64,000 bases of DNA, from assembly GCF_040869045.1 (NCBI RefSeq), contig NC_090320.1, positions 150,744,941 through 150,808,940 on the forward strand, given 5' to 3'. The position numbers and the translations under genes are program-made. The stretch comes from Eurosta solidaginis. Lineage: Eukaryota; Arthropoda; Insecta; Diptera; Tephritidae. Every line of letters begins with the position of its first letter. The stretch's first letter is position 1. Of the stretch, positions 33,945 through 46,370 are shown piece after piece. The notes beneath the pieces are model-generated. The model was not told the origin of the DNA and did no database searches. It was given only the letters and a program-made list of their open reading frames with translations.

Positions 33945-36150
33945 TGTGGCGGTTCTGAGAGCAGAATTTTGGCAGGCATGTAGCTTCTTCCAGTGGGTAA
34001 TTTTTAGGCTTGGCGATCGTATAGGGGACGCGTAGCATGCAATCGGCTGGCCAATTGCTTTGTATGTGGTAATGAGCGTTTCTTTGTCTTTTCCCCAAGT
34101 ACTGCCAGCAAGGGATTTGAGGATTTTATTACGGCTCTGGATTTTCGGCACAATTGCGGCTGCATGCTCACCAAAATGTAGGACAGTCGGTAGCGTAGTG
34201 CCATCGACGTTGATGTTCGAAATGGTCGACATTTGGGATGTCCATGTTGTAAATAAGGTCGCGGAGGATTTAGTCGGTGAGAATGCCAGGTTTCGCGAGG
34301 CGAAAAAACTGGAGAGATCAGGGAGGTAGTCGTTTATTCTATTGCAAAGCTCATCGATCTGTGGGCCTGGGCCTGTGGCCATTATTGTGCAGTTATCGGC
34401 GTATAGAACATCACCCTGTGGCATCCCTTGTTTAATTCTTCTTGGTTTTGATGTTTGATTTCTAAATTGAACCGATGCCTGCCGACCACACAGATAATTT
34501 GCGGCCCACCTTTTAAGACATGGAGGAAGGGTAGACCCTTCCAGGTCTTGCAGTAACGTGCCGTATCAAAAGCTTTTGATAGATCTAGCGCAACGAGTAC
34601 TGTTCTATGGTGGGGGTTTTGATTTAAACCGCAATTTGTCTGGGTGTTGATGGCATTTAGCGCGGTGGTGGTGCTATGGAGTTTCATGAAGCCATGCTGA
34701 TGACAGGCTAGCTCCAAATTTGCTTTGAAGTAGGGGAGCAAAATGGCTTCAAGCGTCTTGGCTACTGGCGATAGGAGAGATATCAGGCGATATGACTCTC
34801 CTATGTTAGCTGGTTTCCCAGCCTTTAGTAGCTGCAACACCTTGGCAATTTTCCATTTTTCGGGAATGACAAAGGTGGAAAGAGACAGGTTGAAGCCATG
34901 TGCTAAATATTTGAAATCCTCTTTCCCCAGGCTTTTAAGCATCCTTAAGCATGGCTATGCCGTCTGGGCCCACTGCTTTGGATGGTTTAGCATGACCGAT
35001 GGCGTCCTCAACCTCTCTGGCGGTGATGGTAATTGGAGACGCGCTGAATATATGTTTATGTGCACATCTGTTGGCACTCCGTCTATCTTTGCCGACCGTA
35101 GAATGCATTATATATTGTCGGCAGAAAGCGCTCGCGCATTTCTTCGCATCCGACAGCACTTTATCGCCAAAGGCGATGGTAATTTTGTCATTGTGCTTAG
35201 ACGGATTCGATAGGGACTTTACGGTGGACCAAAGTTTACCCACACCGGTAGAGAGGTTACAACCTCTTAGGTGCTCCTCCCATTTCGCCCACTTGTGTTC
35301 ATCCACAAGCAATCTGATGCGTTGGTTTATATCCCTTGAGTACGGCGCTGATATCAGGGCGGTATCCACTGGGCAACAGGTGACAGGAGGGATGTAGATG
35401 TTGATGATTTCTAATTTTGCATCGCCTGACCGGACAGATAGGCCTTGACGTTCTAAGACATTGTCCCTGCGGTCGATGCCAGGATCAAATATATGATATT
35501 GCACAAAGTGATGTATGATAAACGCGAGGCCGCCTCCATTTCCGCTCATGCGATCTTTTCTGTGGACATTATACCCAGAACAGGTTTGCAGTGCAGATCT
35601 TGCTGTGAGTTTAGTCTCTTAAATCTCAGCAATGCGGATGTTGTGCCGCTTCATGAAATTGACTATCTCCGTGATCTTCCCAGTTAATCCATTACAGTTT
35701 AACTGCAGAATTCTGAAGTGCATAGGGGGAGACGTCGCCACTCTGGGAGTAAGTGACGGGTGACTACGCCTGGGTTGAGGAAGGCCAGGACGCAACTGCT
35801 GTTGTGGCCTGGGACTGGGCGTCCTTGGGCAAGCATTGGGGTTCCCGGTAGATTGGGGTTTGCGACCTGGCAACATGGCGCAATGAAACCCGTCGGGGGG
35901 TTGCCGTCGCGGAGACCAGAACATCTAGGAAAGTGGCACCGTCCATGGCAGGAGCTGCATTGGCGGATGTCGCAAACGTATATATTCTATGCTGGTAAAC
36001 GGTGCAAAGGGAGGCAGGGACTAAGAGTTTGTTTCCCTGATCTACACAATTGCTGGTGGCAAAGAGGGGGAAGAAGACGGGGGGCAGGGGCTGAAGCTCG
36101 GCATTGCTCCCGACTCTACTACGGAGATTGTATGTATGAGACAAAATATT
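33945..36150 (-). pseudogene. Jockey-type LINE, copy 2, longest copy
   Basis: Besides the RT remnants of copy 1 it keeps the start of the endonuclease, MHFRILQLNCNGLTGKITEI (near 35650), and the block GLAFIIHH with EIINIYIPPVTCCPV. Most of the endonuclease centre is deleted. Upstream lies an ORF1-end-like Pro/Arg/Ser-rich stretch. YADN and the same RT deletion are present, so all copies come from one defective source. Confidence 0.75.
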
Positions 36151-37226
36151 TCACTAAACCTCCAATACCGTCACAAGAGCTTTTGCCATGTCGTGTTACA
36201 AAATCACTTTAATTCTGAAAAATAACAACAAATGATTGTTTTGAATAATAAACATGATATTTTAATTAGTTTTAAGCATTTGGCATTGATCGCCTTGTAT
36301 GCTGATATGTAATGCATTAATATATTGGAAAAAAGATTAATATTCAAAAATTCATATTTCGAAAACAACGAGCTTTGGCCAATGGATATTTACCCAAGTT
36401 GTAACATAAACTACTCACTCGATACAGAAAAAGTTTAAACAAAAAAGAAATAACCCTTTTTGAGAAATTAATTTTTGAAAAAAAGTCATACTTTTTTACT
36501 AAATACTAAAATTTTTTTTTTTAAACTATGCAATTGTTTATAAATTTATATAAAAGTAAAGGTAATAACGTAAATTTCAAAGAAAAATCATGAGAATCGG
36601 TCAAAAGTTATTGACAGTTGAAAAAATAGGATAGAAATTATTTGTAATTATATTTTTTGGGAAAACGCAAACAATGTTTTATTTCTTCATAAAGCTCCAT
36701 TATAAAAATGAGAATCAAAGATAGCTATGACCGCCATTTTTGAACTTTGGAGTATTCTAATCTCTGAGTATAATCGCACCAGCAGGCTGTTTCGGGGTAT
36801 CATAAAATCTCAAAAAATTTAAATTTTGGATTACATCAATTTTCTATGAAACGAGCGATATGTACAAATAAAAAGTGGCTTGCGTATTAAAATTTTTTTT
36901 TTTGATTCAGTCTTTGCTTATTATTAAGTTCAATAAAGCTGTTCAGTTTAATATACATTTCGTAGTTTTTAAGTCTTTGAACAAACAAAAAATGGCTTAC
37001 GTACTAACATTTTTTTAAAATTCAGTCTTTGCTTGTCATTAACATCAATAAAGGTGTCAGTTTAATATACATTTTTTTTAAATAACATTTTGTACTTTTT
37101 AAGTCTTTGCTTTTTACATTTACGCTATTCACAGGGGTGGTAAATAGCTATGTATATATTAAGATAAATAAGATACATTTCATTTGGCTTGAAATAAATA
37201 AAAATAAAAACACACATTTCATTTGG
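36151..37226. other. AT-rich region without gene
   Basis: Long A and T runs. Two short diverged direct repeats (about 36890-36990 and 37005-37100, sharing TTCAGTCTTTGCTT) are the only structure seen. Confidence 0.5.
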
Positions 37227-38017
37227 ACAAAATGGAAAATGTTAACATAGTAATTTATGTGTATTTAATAATTTTCGTAAAAACTTTATTTTTTTTTTGT
37301 GTTGTATGAAAGAAATTGCTTAACACCCTCGACGAAAAAAAATTTCACTATATTTTAAATGAAAATATACAAAAATGTAGGTACATATGTTACGAATGAA
37401 ACCATTTTAAGTTTTGTCCCAGTTTACTTCAGTTCACTGTATACAGTGTTCCACAAAAGTCTACTTAGATGCAACTAAATTTCAGAATTTTTTCGAATAT
37501 GAAGTTTTGTAGCCCATTCAATTCTTGTATAATAATGTGTAACTTACAAGCAGATCGCTCGCTTCCCTAATTTTTGACAATTCTTTTTTCGATCTTAAGT
37601 TTTTTTACCCAAAGACGTCAGAAAAAAAAATTGCCAAAAACCAAGGAAATATTCAATCTCTTTGGAAGTTACACATTATTGTATTAGAATTGAATGGGTT
37701 GCAAAACTGCATACTCGAAAAAATTCTGAAAATTGTTATGCAAATTTTGAAAAAAGAAATTTAGTTGCATCTAAGTAGACTTTTGTAGAACACTGTATAC
37801 AGTGAACTGAAGTAAACTGGGACAAAACTTAAAATGGTTTCATTCGTAACATATGTACCTACATTTTTGTATATTTTCATTTAAAATATAGTGAAATTTT
37901 TTTTCGTCGAGGGTGTTAAGCAATTTCTTTCATACAACACAAAAAAAAAAATAAAGTTTTTACGAAAATTATTAAATACACATAAATTACTATGTTAACA
38001 TTTTCCATTTTGTCTCA
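37227..38017. mobile_element. Palindromic MITE-like element
   Basis: The two halves are inverted copies centred near 37622. Arms exceed 320 bases and the spacer is about 100. Inner borders read ACAGTGTTCCACAAAAGTCT on one side, with the inverted form on the other. This recalls Tc1-like termini. A half copy (right arm only) is at 43262-43496. No coding sequence. Confidence 0.65.
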
Positions 38018-38188
38018 GTCTATCTTTAGTTCACTGTAATATAGGACGCATAGTTATTCTGGCTAGTGAATGTATACATATGTAAATCTGAAAATACATA
38101 AATAATTGTAAAAATTACGACGGCATTATTCTTTGCTAAAAAAAGAAAAAGAGAAATTAACATTTTATCAATATTATTGCTTTTGCTC

Positions 38189-39704
38189 TTACCGTGCAAA
38201 TTTGTTCTGGTATTTTAATACCAGCTCATACAACTCAGCCTTGAATTCCTTTCCCAGTTGAGGGAGTTCAGTTGACCATTCACGGCCATTTGATGCCACA
38301 AAATTGCCCAGGTCATCCCAGGCATCAGCTTTTGCGGCCGTTGACATTGTCTCTAATGCTCGTTCCATCACCTCGGAGAAACCATCGTCATCTTTTTTAG
38401 CGCGACGTCGTGACACTGATCCTCGGGGTGTTGACGGTGTTGACATCGAGTCATCGCAGTCCTCAGAACCGTCTGTGTCACCCTGGGAAGCAGGTGAACT
38501 CTGCTGCGATGGACATTTCTATAAATCAATAGGTACATGTTAAATAACCGCTAATTATTAAAAAAAAATGCGCCTGAGTGGAAGATTAACCTATTTCAAA
38601 AAAAATTTCAAAATCACCCTATCTCATAATTTGTTTGAACAACGGTTAAAAATAGCTTTTTCGCAGAATATATTCAGGCTATTCGTTTCATTTCTTATAT
38701 ATGCCTCGAAAAGCTTGTATAATGTAATGTAAATTTGTATGAAAAATTAGATATACATATACGAGTTTTACAACACACAACAACAAGCACTGGCAACATA
38801 AGTTAGTTCTGCTATTTATGGCGTGACTATGGGAGCTAGCAGGTACCCCGTTAATGCGAAAGTAAAAGTGAGCATATTTTTCCATACGCAGTACCATGCC
38901 TTTCTAAAACAACGAAAATTCGAGTTAGACCACTTGTGCTTTACGACGAATATAAGCGTATAAACGAATCCCCCGCTTATTTTATTTCTTTTGTTAAAGA
39001 GCTAAATGTTATTCGCAAGAAAACGATCAAGAAATTCTTGAGCTTTTTTGGCAAACAGCACTGACCCCTTAAATCATGTCGATCGTTATGAAAAAGATAT
39101 GTGTATACATTTACATACATATATAAGTATCTGTATGTTTATAAATACATATATACTTACACTTGGAAGATTGGACGTTGTGTTGGCCTCAATTTGCAGC
39201 GACGGCTCCAGGAACTTGAGGGAGTTTTATAGCGGATTTTCTGCATATGCTCGAACCGCACCTTGTCCACTTTTGCTCTTATGTTTTCTGTTAAAGGCCG
39301 CCTATTATAAATGTTAGATTTAGCAATTACATATATATTTATAAAGAAAAAAAATAACTCACGCGGAAAGAGCAGCGCAGGCTGTTCCATTTGGCAGATA
39401 CCTCAGATCGCGCCATCTGTAAGATATCTGCCACTTCTTGCCATTGAGCCTCCCTCAAATTCCTGTCCCTGTATTGAGGCGACAGAAAATTCCAGGTACC
39501 GTCCCTTACCTCTACTTCTTGGACCAGCCTCTCAGTTTGCTCCGCTGTCCATTTCTCTGTTAGTTTACGCACACGCTTCTTTTTTTCCGTGGTTCCGACT
39601 GGGTGAAGGAAAGTTGTACAACTGGTAGTTAACCCGTCCATATCGCTGGGTGGGTGAAGGAAAGTTGTACAATTTGAAGTTAACCCGCCCATATCGCTCT
39701 CCAT
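38189..39704 (-). pseudogene. MADF-like accessory gene of the Harbinger-type element, three exons
   Basis: Exon 1 (39704-39363) starts at ATG MESDMGG and contains WTAEQTERLVQEVEVRDGTW, EAQWQEVADIL and VSAKWNSLRCSFR, a MADF/Myb-like DNA-binding module. The donor is GTGAGT. Exon 2 (39301-39161) encodes KHKSKSGQGAVRAYAENPL and FLEPSLQIEANTTSNLPS; the donor is GTAAGT. Exon 3 (38518-38189) encodes SRRRAKKDDDGFSEVMERAL and ends FAR. All borders are phase 0, giving 269 residues. In this copy codon 39229-39227 is TAA where the other copies read TAC. PIF/Harbinger transposons need such a partner for nuclear import and end binding. It lies convergent to the transposase. Confidence 0.7.
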
Positions 39705-40679
39705 TTTAACTATAAACTCCAAACTAAAATTCAACAAATTAATATAAGTATAAACATTTTCTACAAATTTTATAAAATTTACCTTTCTTGTGAAATCATC
39801 TGTGCACTAATGAGAGATTTGCCAGCATGTTGGAAAATCTGTTTTGTGTGTCAAACGTTGCCAACTGCGCTGGCAAACTGAAACTTGGTCGTTTTCACTT
39901 GGATGCAATTTTGTTTGACAGTGAGCTGTCAAACCTGACTGCAAACGCAACTGACACTATTTGGCAACCCGTTTTCATTATTTTGGCAACATTTGATAAC
40001 ATATATGCCGTAATGAAAACGAGACTTAAGGTATTAGTAGTCAAAGTGCTACGCAATATGAGAAATATTTTATCTCTGTCCGGAGATATTTCCAGTTGAA
40101 GTTGGCGATTTTCATGAGGTTGTTGTTGTTGTACCCACCAAAAAAAAGTGTGCATCACCGTGGCGGTAGCCACGGTTATACCACACACCCGGACTTGGCA
40201 TGGCGTAGCCCAGGGTTATTTTTTATAAGCGCGGCCGAAGGCCGCCAACGCAGAAAGGTGTTCTGCGCAAAAATACTATGGATCCGACCCCCGGTTTCGG
40301 AGGTACCCGAGGGTCTTTTTCGGTTTTTCGTTTATATCTTTTGAACGAGTTAATATTTTTATTTTTCGCCTTCGGATTATTAATACTGATATCAAGACAC
40401 GTCGATTGACACCTCTCTCGATATTTTTGGTTGCGTATTAGCAGTCGACCCCTCAACTAGACTATTACCGAAATTGGCTCTCAAGGTAAACATTTTGCCA
40501 TATCAATCGGATGTCAAATAAAAAAGTTACACTAAAAAACTATTTGTTTTTGTAAGGATAAAAAAAACAAATAAATTTTCCGAAACCCTCTCAACACGAG
40601 CTTCGAGTTTATTTATTGTGTTAACTAATTTTTTATGAAAATATGCTTCATGACCCAATACAGAAACTGTGATTTTTTT

Positions 40680-42888
40680 TAATGTGGCGGTTCTGAGAGC
40701 AGAATTTTGGCAGGCATGTAGCTTCTTCCAGTGGGTAATTTTTAGGCTTGGCGATCGTATAGGGGACGCGTAGCATGCAATCGGCTGGCCAATTGCTTTG
40801 TATGTGGTAATGAGCGTTTCTTTGTCTTTTCCCCAAGTACTGCCAGCAAGGGATTTGAGGATTTTATTACGGCTCTGGATTTTCGGCACAATTGCGGCTG
40901 CATGCTCACCAAAATGTAGGACAGTCGGTAGCGTAGTGCCATCGACGTTGATGTTCGAAATGGTCGACATTTGGGATGTCCATGTTGTAAATAAGGTCGC
41001 GGAGGATTTAGTCGGTGAGAATGCCAGGTTTCGCGAGGCGAAAAAACTGGAGAGATCAGGGAGGTAGTCGTTTATTCTATTGCAAAGCTCATCGATCTGT
41101 GGGCCTGGGCCTGTGGCCATTATTGTGCAGTTATCGGCGTATAGAACATCACCCTGTGGCATCCCTTGTTTAATTCTTCTTGGTTTTGATGTTTGATTTC
41201 TAAATTGAACCGATGCCTGCCGACCACACAGATAATTTGCGGCCCACCTTTTAAGACATGGAGGAAGGGTAGACCCTTCCAGGTCTTGCAGTAACGTGCC
41301 GTATCAAAAGCTTTTGATAGATCTAGCGCAACGAGTACTGTTCTATGGTGGGGGTTTTGATTTAAACCGCAATTTGTCTGGGTGTTGATGGCATTTAGCG
41401 CGGTGGTGGTGCTATGGAGTTTCATGAAGCCATGCTGATGACAGGCTAGCTCCAAATTTGCTTTGAAGTAGGGGAGCAAAATGGCTTCAAGCGTCTTGGC
41501 TACTGGCGATAGGAGAGATATCAGGCGATATGACTCTCCTATGTTAGCTGGTTTCCCAGCCTTTAGTAGCTGCAACACCTTGGCAATTTTCCATTTTTCG
41601 GGAATGACAAAGGTGGAAAGAGACAGGTTGAAGGCATGTGCTAAATATTTTAAATCCTCTTTCCCCAGGCTTTTAAGCATCCTTAAGCATGGCTATGCCG
41701 TCTGGGCCCACTGCTTTGGATGGTTTAGCATGACCGATGGCGTCCTCAACCTCTCTGGCGGTGATGGTAATTGGAGACGCGCTGAATATATGTTTATGTG
41801 CACATCTGTTGGCACTCCGTCTATCTTTGCCGACCGTAGAATGCATTATATATTGTCGGCAGAAAGCGCTCGCGCATTTTTTCGCATCCGACAGCACTTT
41901 ATCGCCAAAGGCGATGGTAATTTTGTCATTGTGCTTAGACGGATTCGATAGGGACTTTACGGTGGACCAAAGTTTACCCACACCGGTAGAGAGGTTACAA
42001 CCTCTTAGGTGCTCCTCCCATTTCGCCCACTTGTGTTCATCCACAAGCAATCTGATGCGTTGGTTTATATCCCTTGAGTACGGCGCTGATATCAGGGCGG
42101 TATCCACTGGGCAACAGGTGACAGGAGGGATGTAGATGTTGATGATTTCTAATTTTGCATCGCCTGACCGGACAGATAGGCCTTGACGTTCTAAGACATT
42201 GTCCCTGCGGTCGATGCCAGGATCAAATATATGATATTGCAGAAAGTGATGTATGATAAACGCGAGGCCGCCTCCATTTCCGCTCATGCGATCTTTTCTG
42301 TGGACATTATACCCAGAACAGGTTTGCAGTGCAGATCTTGCTGTGAGTTTAGTCTCTTAAATCTCAGCAATGCGGATGTTGTGCCGCTTCATGAAATCGA
42401 CTATCTCCGTGATCTTCCCAGTTAATCCATTACAGTTTAACTGCAGAATTCTGAAGTGCATAGGGGGAGACGTCGCCACTCTGGGAGTAAGTGACGGGTG
42501 ACTACGCCTGGGTTGAGGAAGGCCAGGACGCAACTGCTGTTGTGGCCTGGGACTGGGCGTCCTTGGGCAAGCATTGGGGTTCCCGGTAGATTGGGGTTTG
42601 CGACCTGGCAACATGGCGCAATGAAACCCGTCGGGGGGTTGCCGTCGCGGAGACCAGAACATCTAGGAAAGTGGCACCGTCCATGGCAGGAGCTGCATTG
42701 GCGGATGTCGCAAACGTATATATTCTATGCTGGTAAACGGTGCAAAGGGAGGCAGGGACTAAGAGTTTGTTTCCCTGATCTACACAATTGCTGGTGGCAA
42801 AGAGGGGGAAGAAGACGGGGGGCAGGGGCTGAAGCTCGGCATTGCTCCCGACTCTACTACGGAGATTGTATGTATGAGACAAAATATT
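40680..42888 (-). pseudogene. Jockey-type LINE, copy 3
   Basis: Same content as copy 2, including the YADN box near 41145 and the same deletions. It differs by scattered single bases, for example near 41650. It shares its 5' border with copy 2, so it arose by DNA duplication rather than by new retrotransposition. Confidence 0.75.
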
Positions 42889-43845
42889 TCACTAAACCTC
42901 CAATACCGTCACAAGAGCTTTTGCCATGTCGTGTTACAAAATCACTTTAATTCTGAAAAATAACAACAAATGATTGTTTTGAATAATAAACATGATATTT
43001 TAATTAGTTTTAAGCATTTGGCATTGATCGCCTTGTATGCTGATATGTAATGCATTAATATATTGGAAAAAAGATTAATATTCAAAAATTCATATTTCGA
43101 AAACAACGAGCTTTGGCCAATGGATATTTACCCAAGTTGTAACATAAACTACTCACTCGATACATAAAAAGTTTAAACAAAAAAGAAATAACCCTTTTTG
43201 AGAAATTAATTTTTGAAAAAAAGTCATACTTTTTTACTAAATACTAAAAATTTTTTTTTTAAACAATGGGTTGCAAAACTGCATACTCGAAAAAATTCTG
43301 AAAATTGTTATGCAAATTTTGAAAAAAGAAATTTAGTTGCATCTAAGTAGACTTTTGTGGAACACTGTATACAGTGAACTGAAGTAAACTGGGACAAAAC
43401 TTAAAATGGTTTCATTCGTAACATATGTACCTACATTTTTGTATATTTTCATTTAAAATATAGTGAAATTTTTTTTCGTCGAGGGTGTTAAGCAATTTAT
43501 TTATGGCGTGACTATGGGAGCTAGCAGGTACCCCGTTAATGCGAAAGTAAAAGTGAGCATATTTTTCCATACGCAGTACCATGCCTTTCTAAAACAACGA
43601 AAATTCGAGTTAGACCACTTGTGCTTTACGACGAATATAAGCGTATAAACGAATCCCCTGATTATTTTATTTCTTTTGTTAAAGAGCTAAATGTTATTCG
43701 CAAGAAAACGATCAAGAAATTCTTGAGCTTTTTTGGCAAACAGCACTGACCCCTTAAATCATGTCGATCGTTATGAAAAAGATATGTGTATACATTTACA
43801 TACATATATAAGTATCTGTATGTTTATAAATACATATATACTTAC

Positions 43846-44261
43846 ACTTGGAAGATTGGACGTTGTGTTGGCCTCAATTTGCAGCGACGGCTCCAGGAAC
43901 TTGAGGGAGTTGTATAGCGGATTTTCTGCATATGCTCGAACCGCACCTTGTCCACTTTTGCTCTTATGTTTTCTGTTAAAGGCCGCCTATTATAAATGTT
44001 AGATTTAGCAATTACATATATATTTATAAAGAAAAAAAATAACTCACGCGGAAAGAGCAGCGCAGGCTGTTCCATTTGGCAGATACCTCAGATCGCGCCA
44101 TCTGTAAGATATCTGCCACTTCTTGCCATTGAGCCTCCCTCAAATTCCTGTCCCTGTATTGAGGCGACAGAAAATTCCAGGTACCGTCCCTTACCTCTAC
44201 TTCTTGGACCAGCCTCTCAGTTTGCTCCGCTCTCCATTTCTCTGTTAGTTTGCGCACATGC
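43846..44261 (-). pseudogene. MADF-like gene, partial copy
   Basis: Exon 2 (43986-43846, with TAC intact) and the 3' part of exon 1 (44261-44048) are present. Exon 1 is cut at 44262 by the tandem duplication border, and exon 3 is deleted. Confidence 0.7.
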
Positions 44262-44717
44262 CTCGAAAAGCTTGTATAATGTAATGTAAATTTGTATGAA
44301 AAATTAGATATACATATACTAGTTTTACAACACACAACAACAAGCACTGGCAACATAAGTTAGTTCTGCTATTTATGGCGTGACTATGGGAGCTAGGAGG
44401 TACCCCGTTAATGCGAAAGTAAAAGTGAGCATATTTTTCCATACGCAGTACCATGCCTTTCTAAAACAACGAAAATTCGAGTTAGACCACTTGTGCTTTA
44501 CGACGAATATAAGCGTATAAACGAATCCCCTGATTATTTTATTTCTTTTGTTAAAGAGCTAAATGTTATTCGCAAGAAAACGATCAAGAAATTCTTGAGC
44601 TTTTTTGGCAAACAGCACTGACCCCTTAAATCATGTCGATCGTTATGAAAAAGATATGTGTATACATTTACATACATATATAAGTATCTGTATGTTTATA
44701 AATACATATATACTTAC

Positions 44718-45261
44718 ACTTGGAAGATTGGACGTTGTGTTGGCCTCAATTTGCAGCGACGGCTCCAGGAACTTGAGGGAGTTGTATAGCGGATTTTCTG
44801 CATATGCTCGAACCGCACCTTGTCCACTTTTGCTCTTATGTTTTCTGTTAAAGGCCGCCTATTATAAATGTTAGATTTAGCAATTACATATATATTTATA
44901 AAGAAAAAAAATAACTCACGCGGAAAGAGCAGCGCAGGCTGTTCCATTTGGCAGATACCTCAGATCGCGCCATCTGTAAGATATCTGCCACTTCTTGCCA
45001 TTGAGCCTCCCTCAAATTCCTGTCCCTGTATTGAGGCGACAGAAAATTCCAGGTACCGTCCCTTACCTCTACTTCTTGGACCAGCCTCTCAGTTTGCTCC
45101 GCTCTCCATTTCTCTGTTAGTTTGCGCACACGCTTCTTTTTTTCCGTGGTTCCGACTGGGTGAAGGAAAGTTGTACAACTGGAAGTTAACCCGTCCATAT
45201 CGCTGGGTGGGTGAAGGAAAGTTGTACAATTTGAAGTTAACCCGCCCATATCGCTCTCCAT
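44718..45261 (-). pseudogene. MADF-like gene, second partial copy
   Basis: Exon 1 (45261-44920) is complete from MESDMGG. Exon 2 (44858-44718) has the intact TAC codon. Exon 3 is absent downstream, because the sequence continues into the earlier partial copy instead. Confidence 0.7.
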
Positions 45262-45583
45262 TTTAACTATAAACTCCAAACTAAAATTCAACAAATTAAT
45301 ATAAGTATAAACATTTTCTACAAATTTTATAAAATTTACCTTTCTTGTGAAATCATCTGTGCACTAATGACAGATTTGCCAGCATGTTGGAAAATCTGTT
45401 TTGTGTGTCAAACGTTGCCAACTGCGCTGGCAAACTGAAACTTGGTCGTTTTCACTTGGATGCAATTTTGTTTGACAGTGAGCTGTCAAACCTGACTGCA
45501 AACGCAACTGACACTATTTGGCAACCCGTTTTCATTATTTTGGCAACATTTGATAACATATATGCCGTAATGAAAACGAGACT

Positions 45584-45791
45584 TAAGGTATTAGTAGTCA
45601 AAGTGCTACGCTGGGTTGGTCGTCTGACATGCGAACTTCAAGACGAACTGCAAATAGAGATCTCTGAAACATTGCCTTTTTTCAGTATTGATGCAGCTAA
45701 AGACGTTGAAGGAAAGCTGGAAAGGCAAGAATACTTCGAATCAATGGTGAACGAAATTATAATACTTTCAAAAGATATTTTAATTAAATAG
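45584..45791 (+). pseudogene. Unidentified protein-coding fragment, right part
   Basis: Directly after the transposon end the frame encodes KVLVVKVLRWVGRLTCEL, then ISETLPFFSIDAAKDVEG and ERQEYFESMVNEI, stopping at 45789-45791. Removing the transposon and one TAA joins it in frame with 29050-29198. The product is not recognised. Confidence 0.5.
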
Positions 45792-46370
45792 TTATGCATA
45801 AACTTTACTTTGTCCAAACTAAAGGCATGAGGTTTTCCGCAGGGTCATAACCGACGACCTAGCTTTTTTGTTTAACTTGGATGGAAGGAAGGAGAAGAGA
45901 GATTTCATGCAATGTAAACTATTCAACCAAGTTTTATACGGCAAAAACGGTTTAGCTATTATTTATTGTTACCACTTTTTATTAACTTGTTTCTCCTCCT
46001 TTTAGAGGTTTTCGCGATTGGTGGTCGAATTAAATTCGAAAAGAAAAAAACAAAAAGCATTGAATTAAGACATAATCGGTATCATCAAAAGAATTTCTAT
46101 TTTCTAAAAAGTAAAATTTTGGTATATATTAGATTGTTACTGCTGCTGTGGTTTTGTTGCTGCTGCCGATGATTTTGTTGCGAACCGTATTGGGTTGAAA
46201 TTAATCAAAAATAATTCCACCCTTCAAAACTTTTTTCAACTGTTATAAAATACCCATAAAATGCCTCGAAGTATATCAAAAGCTCATACATATACCTACT
46301 AACATTACTATGTACATTTTTAATATTTTAATAGTATATTGTGTACATATGTACTCACTTGTATAGGTAT
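45792..46370. other. Spacer without recognised gene
   Basis: AT-rich, with a pyrimidine tract and AG near 46005 that could be an old splice acceptor. No clear exon follows. Confidence 0.45.

Larger units (their letters stand above)
33324..40062 (-). repeat. Composite repeat unit 2
   Basis: Starts with the jockey-type LINE unit and continues through AT-rich DNA, a palindromic element, the MADF-like gene and the transposon right end. It also includes 33 bases beyond that end (40030-40062), most of them host flank. Its parts recur in unit 3 at a constant offset of 6738-6739 bases up to about 36525. Confidence 0.75.
29202..45583. mobile_element. PIF/Harbinger-type DNA transposon with nested insertions
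   Basis: The left end AGGCTGGTTTTCATTATGTC and the inverted right end AGTCTCGTTTTCATTACGGC agree at 15 of 20 positions. They are flanked by TAA at 29199-29201 and 45584-45586, the target type of this superfamily. Inside are a DDE transposase gene on the plus strand and a MADF-like gene on the minus strand, the standard two-gene set. The interior was enlarged by jockey-type LINE units and by a 6.7-kb block duplication. An earlier right end with the same TAA stands at 40026-40029. The element is non-functional because the transposase is broken. Confidence 0.75.
40063..45612 (-). repeat. Composite repeat unit 3, with deletions and a tandem duplication
   Basis: Follows unit 2 with about 99% similarity. 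It skips about 1165 bases (36525-37690 equivalent) at 43263 and about 890 bases (37925-38812 equivalent, including exon 3 of the MADF gene) at 43498. At 44262 it jumps back and repeats about 870 bases. It then runs to the transposon end at 45583. Confidence 0.75.
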
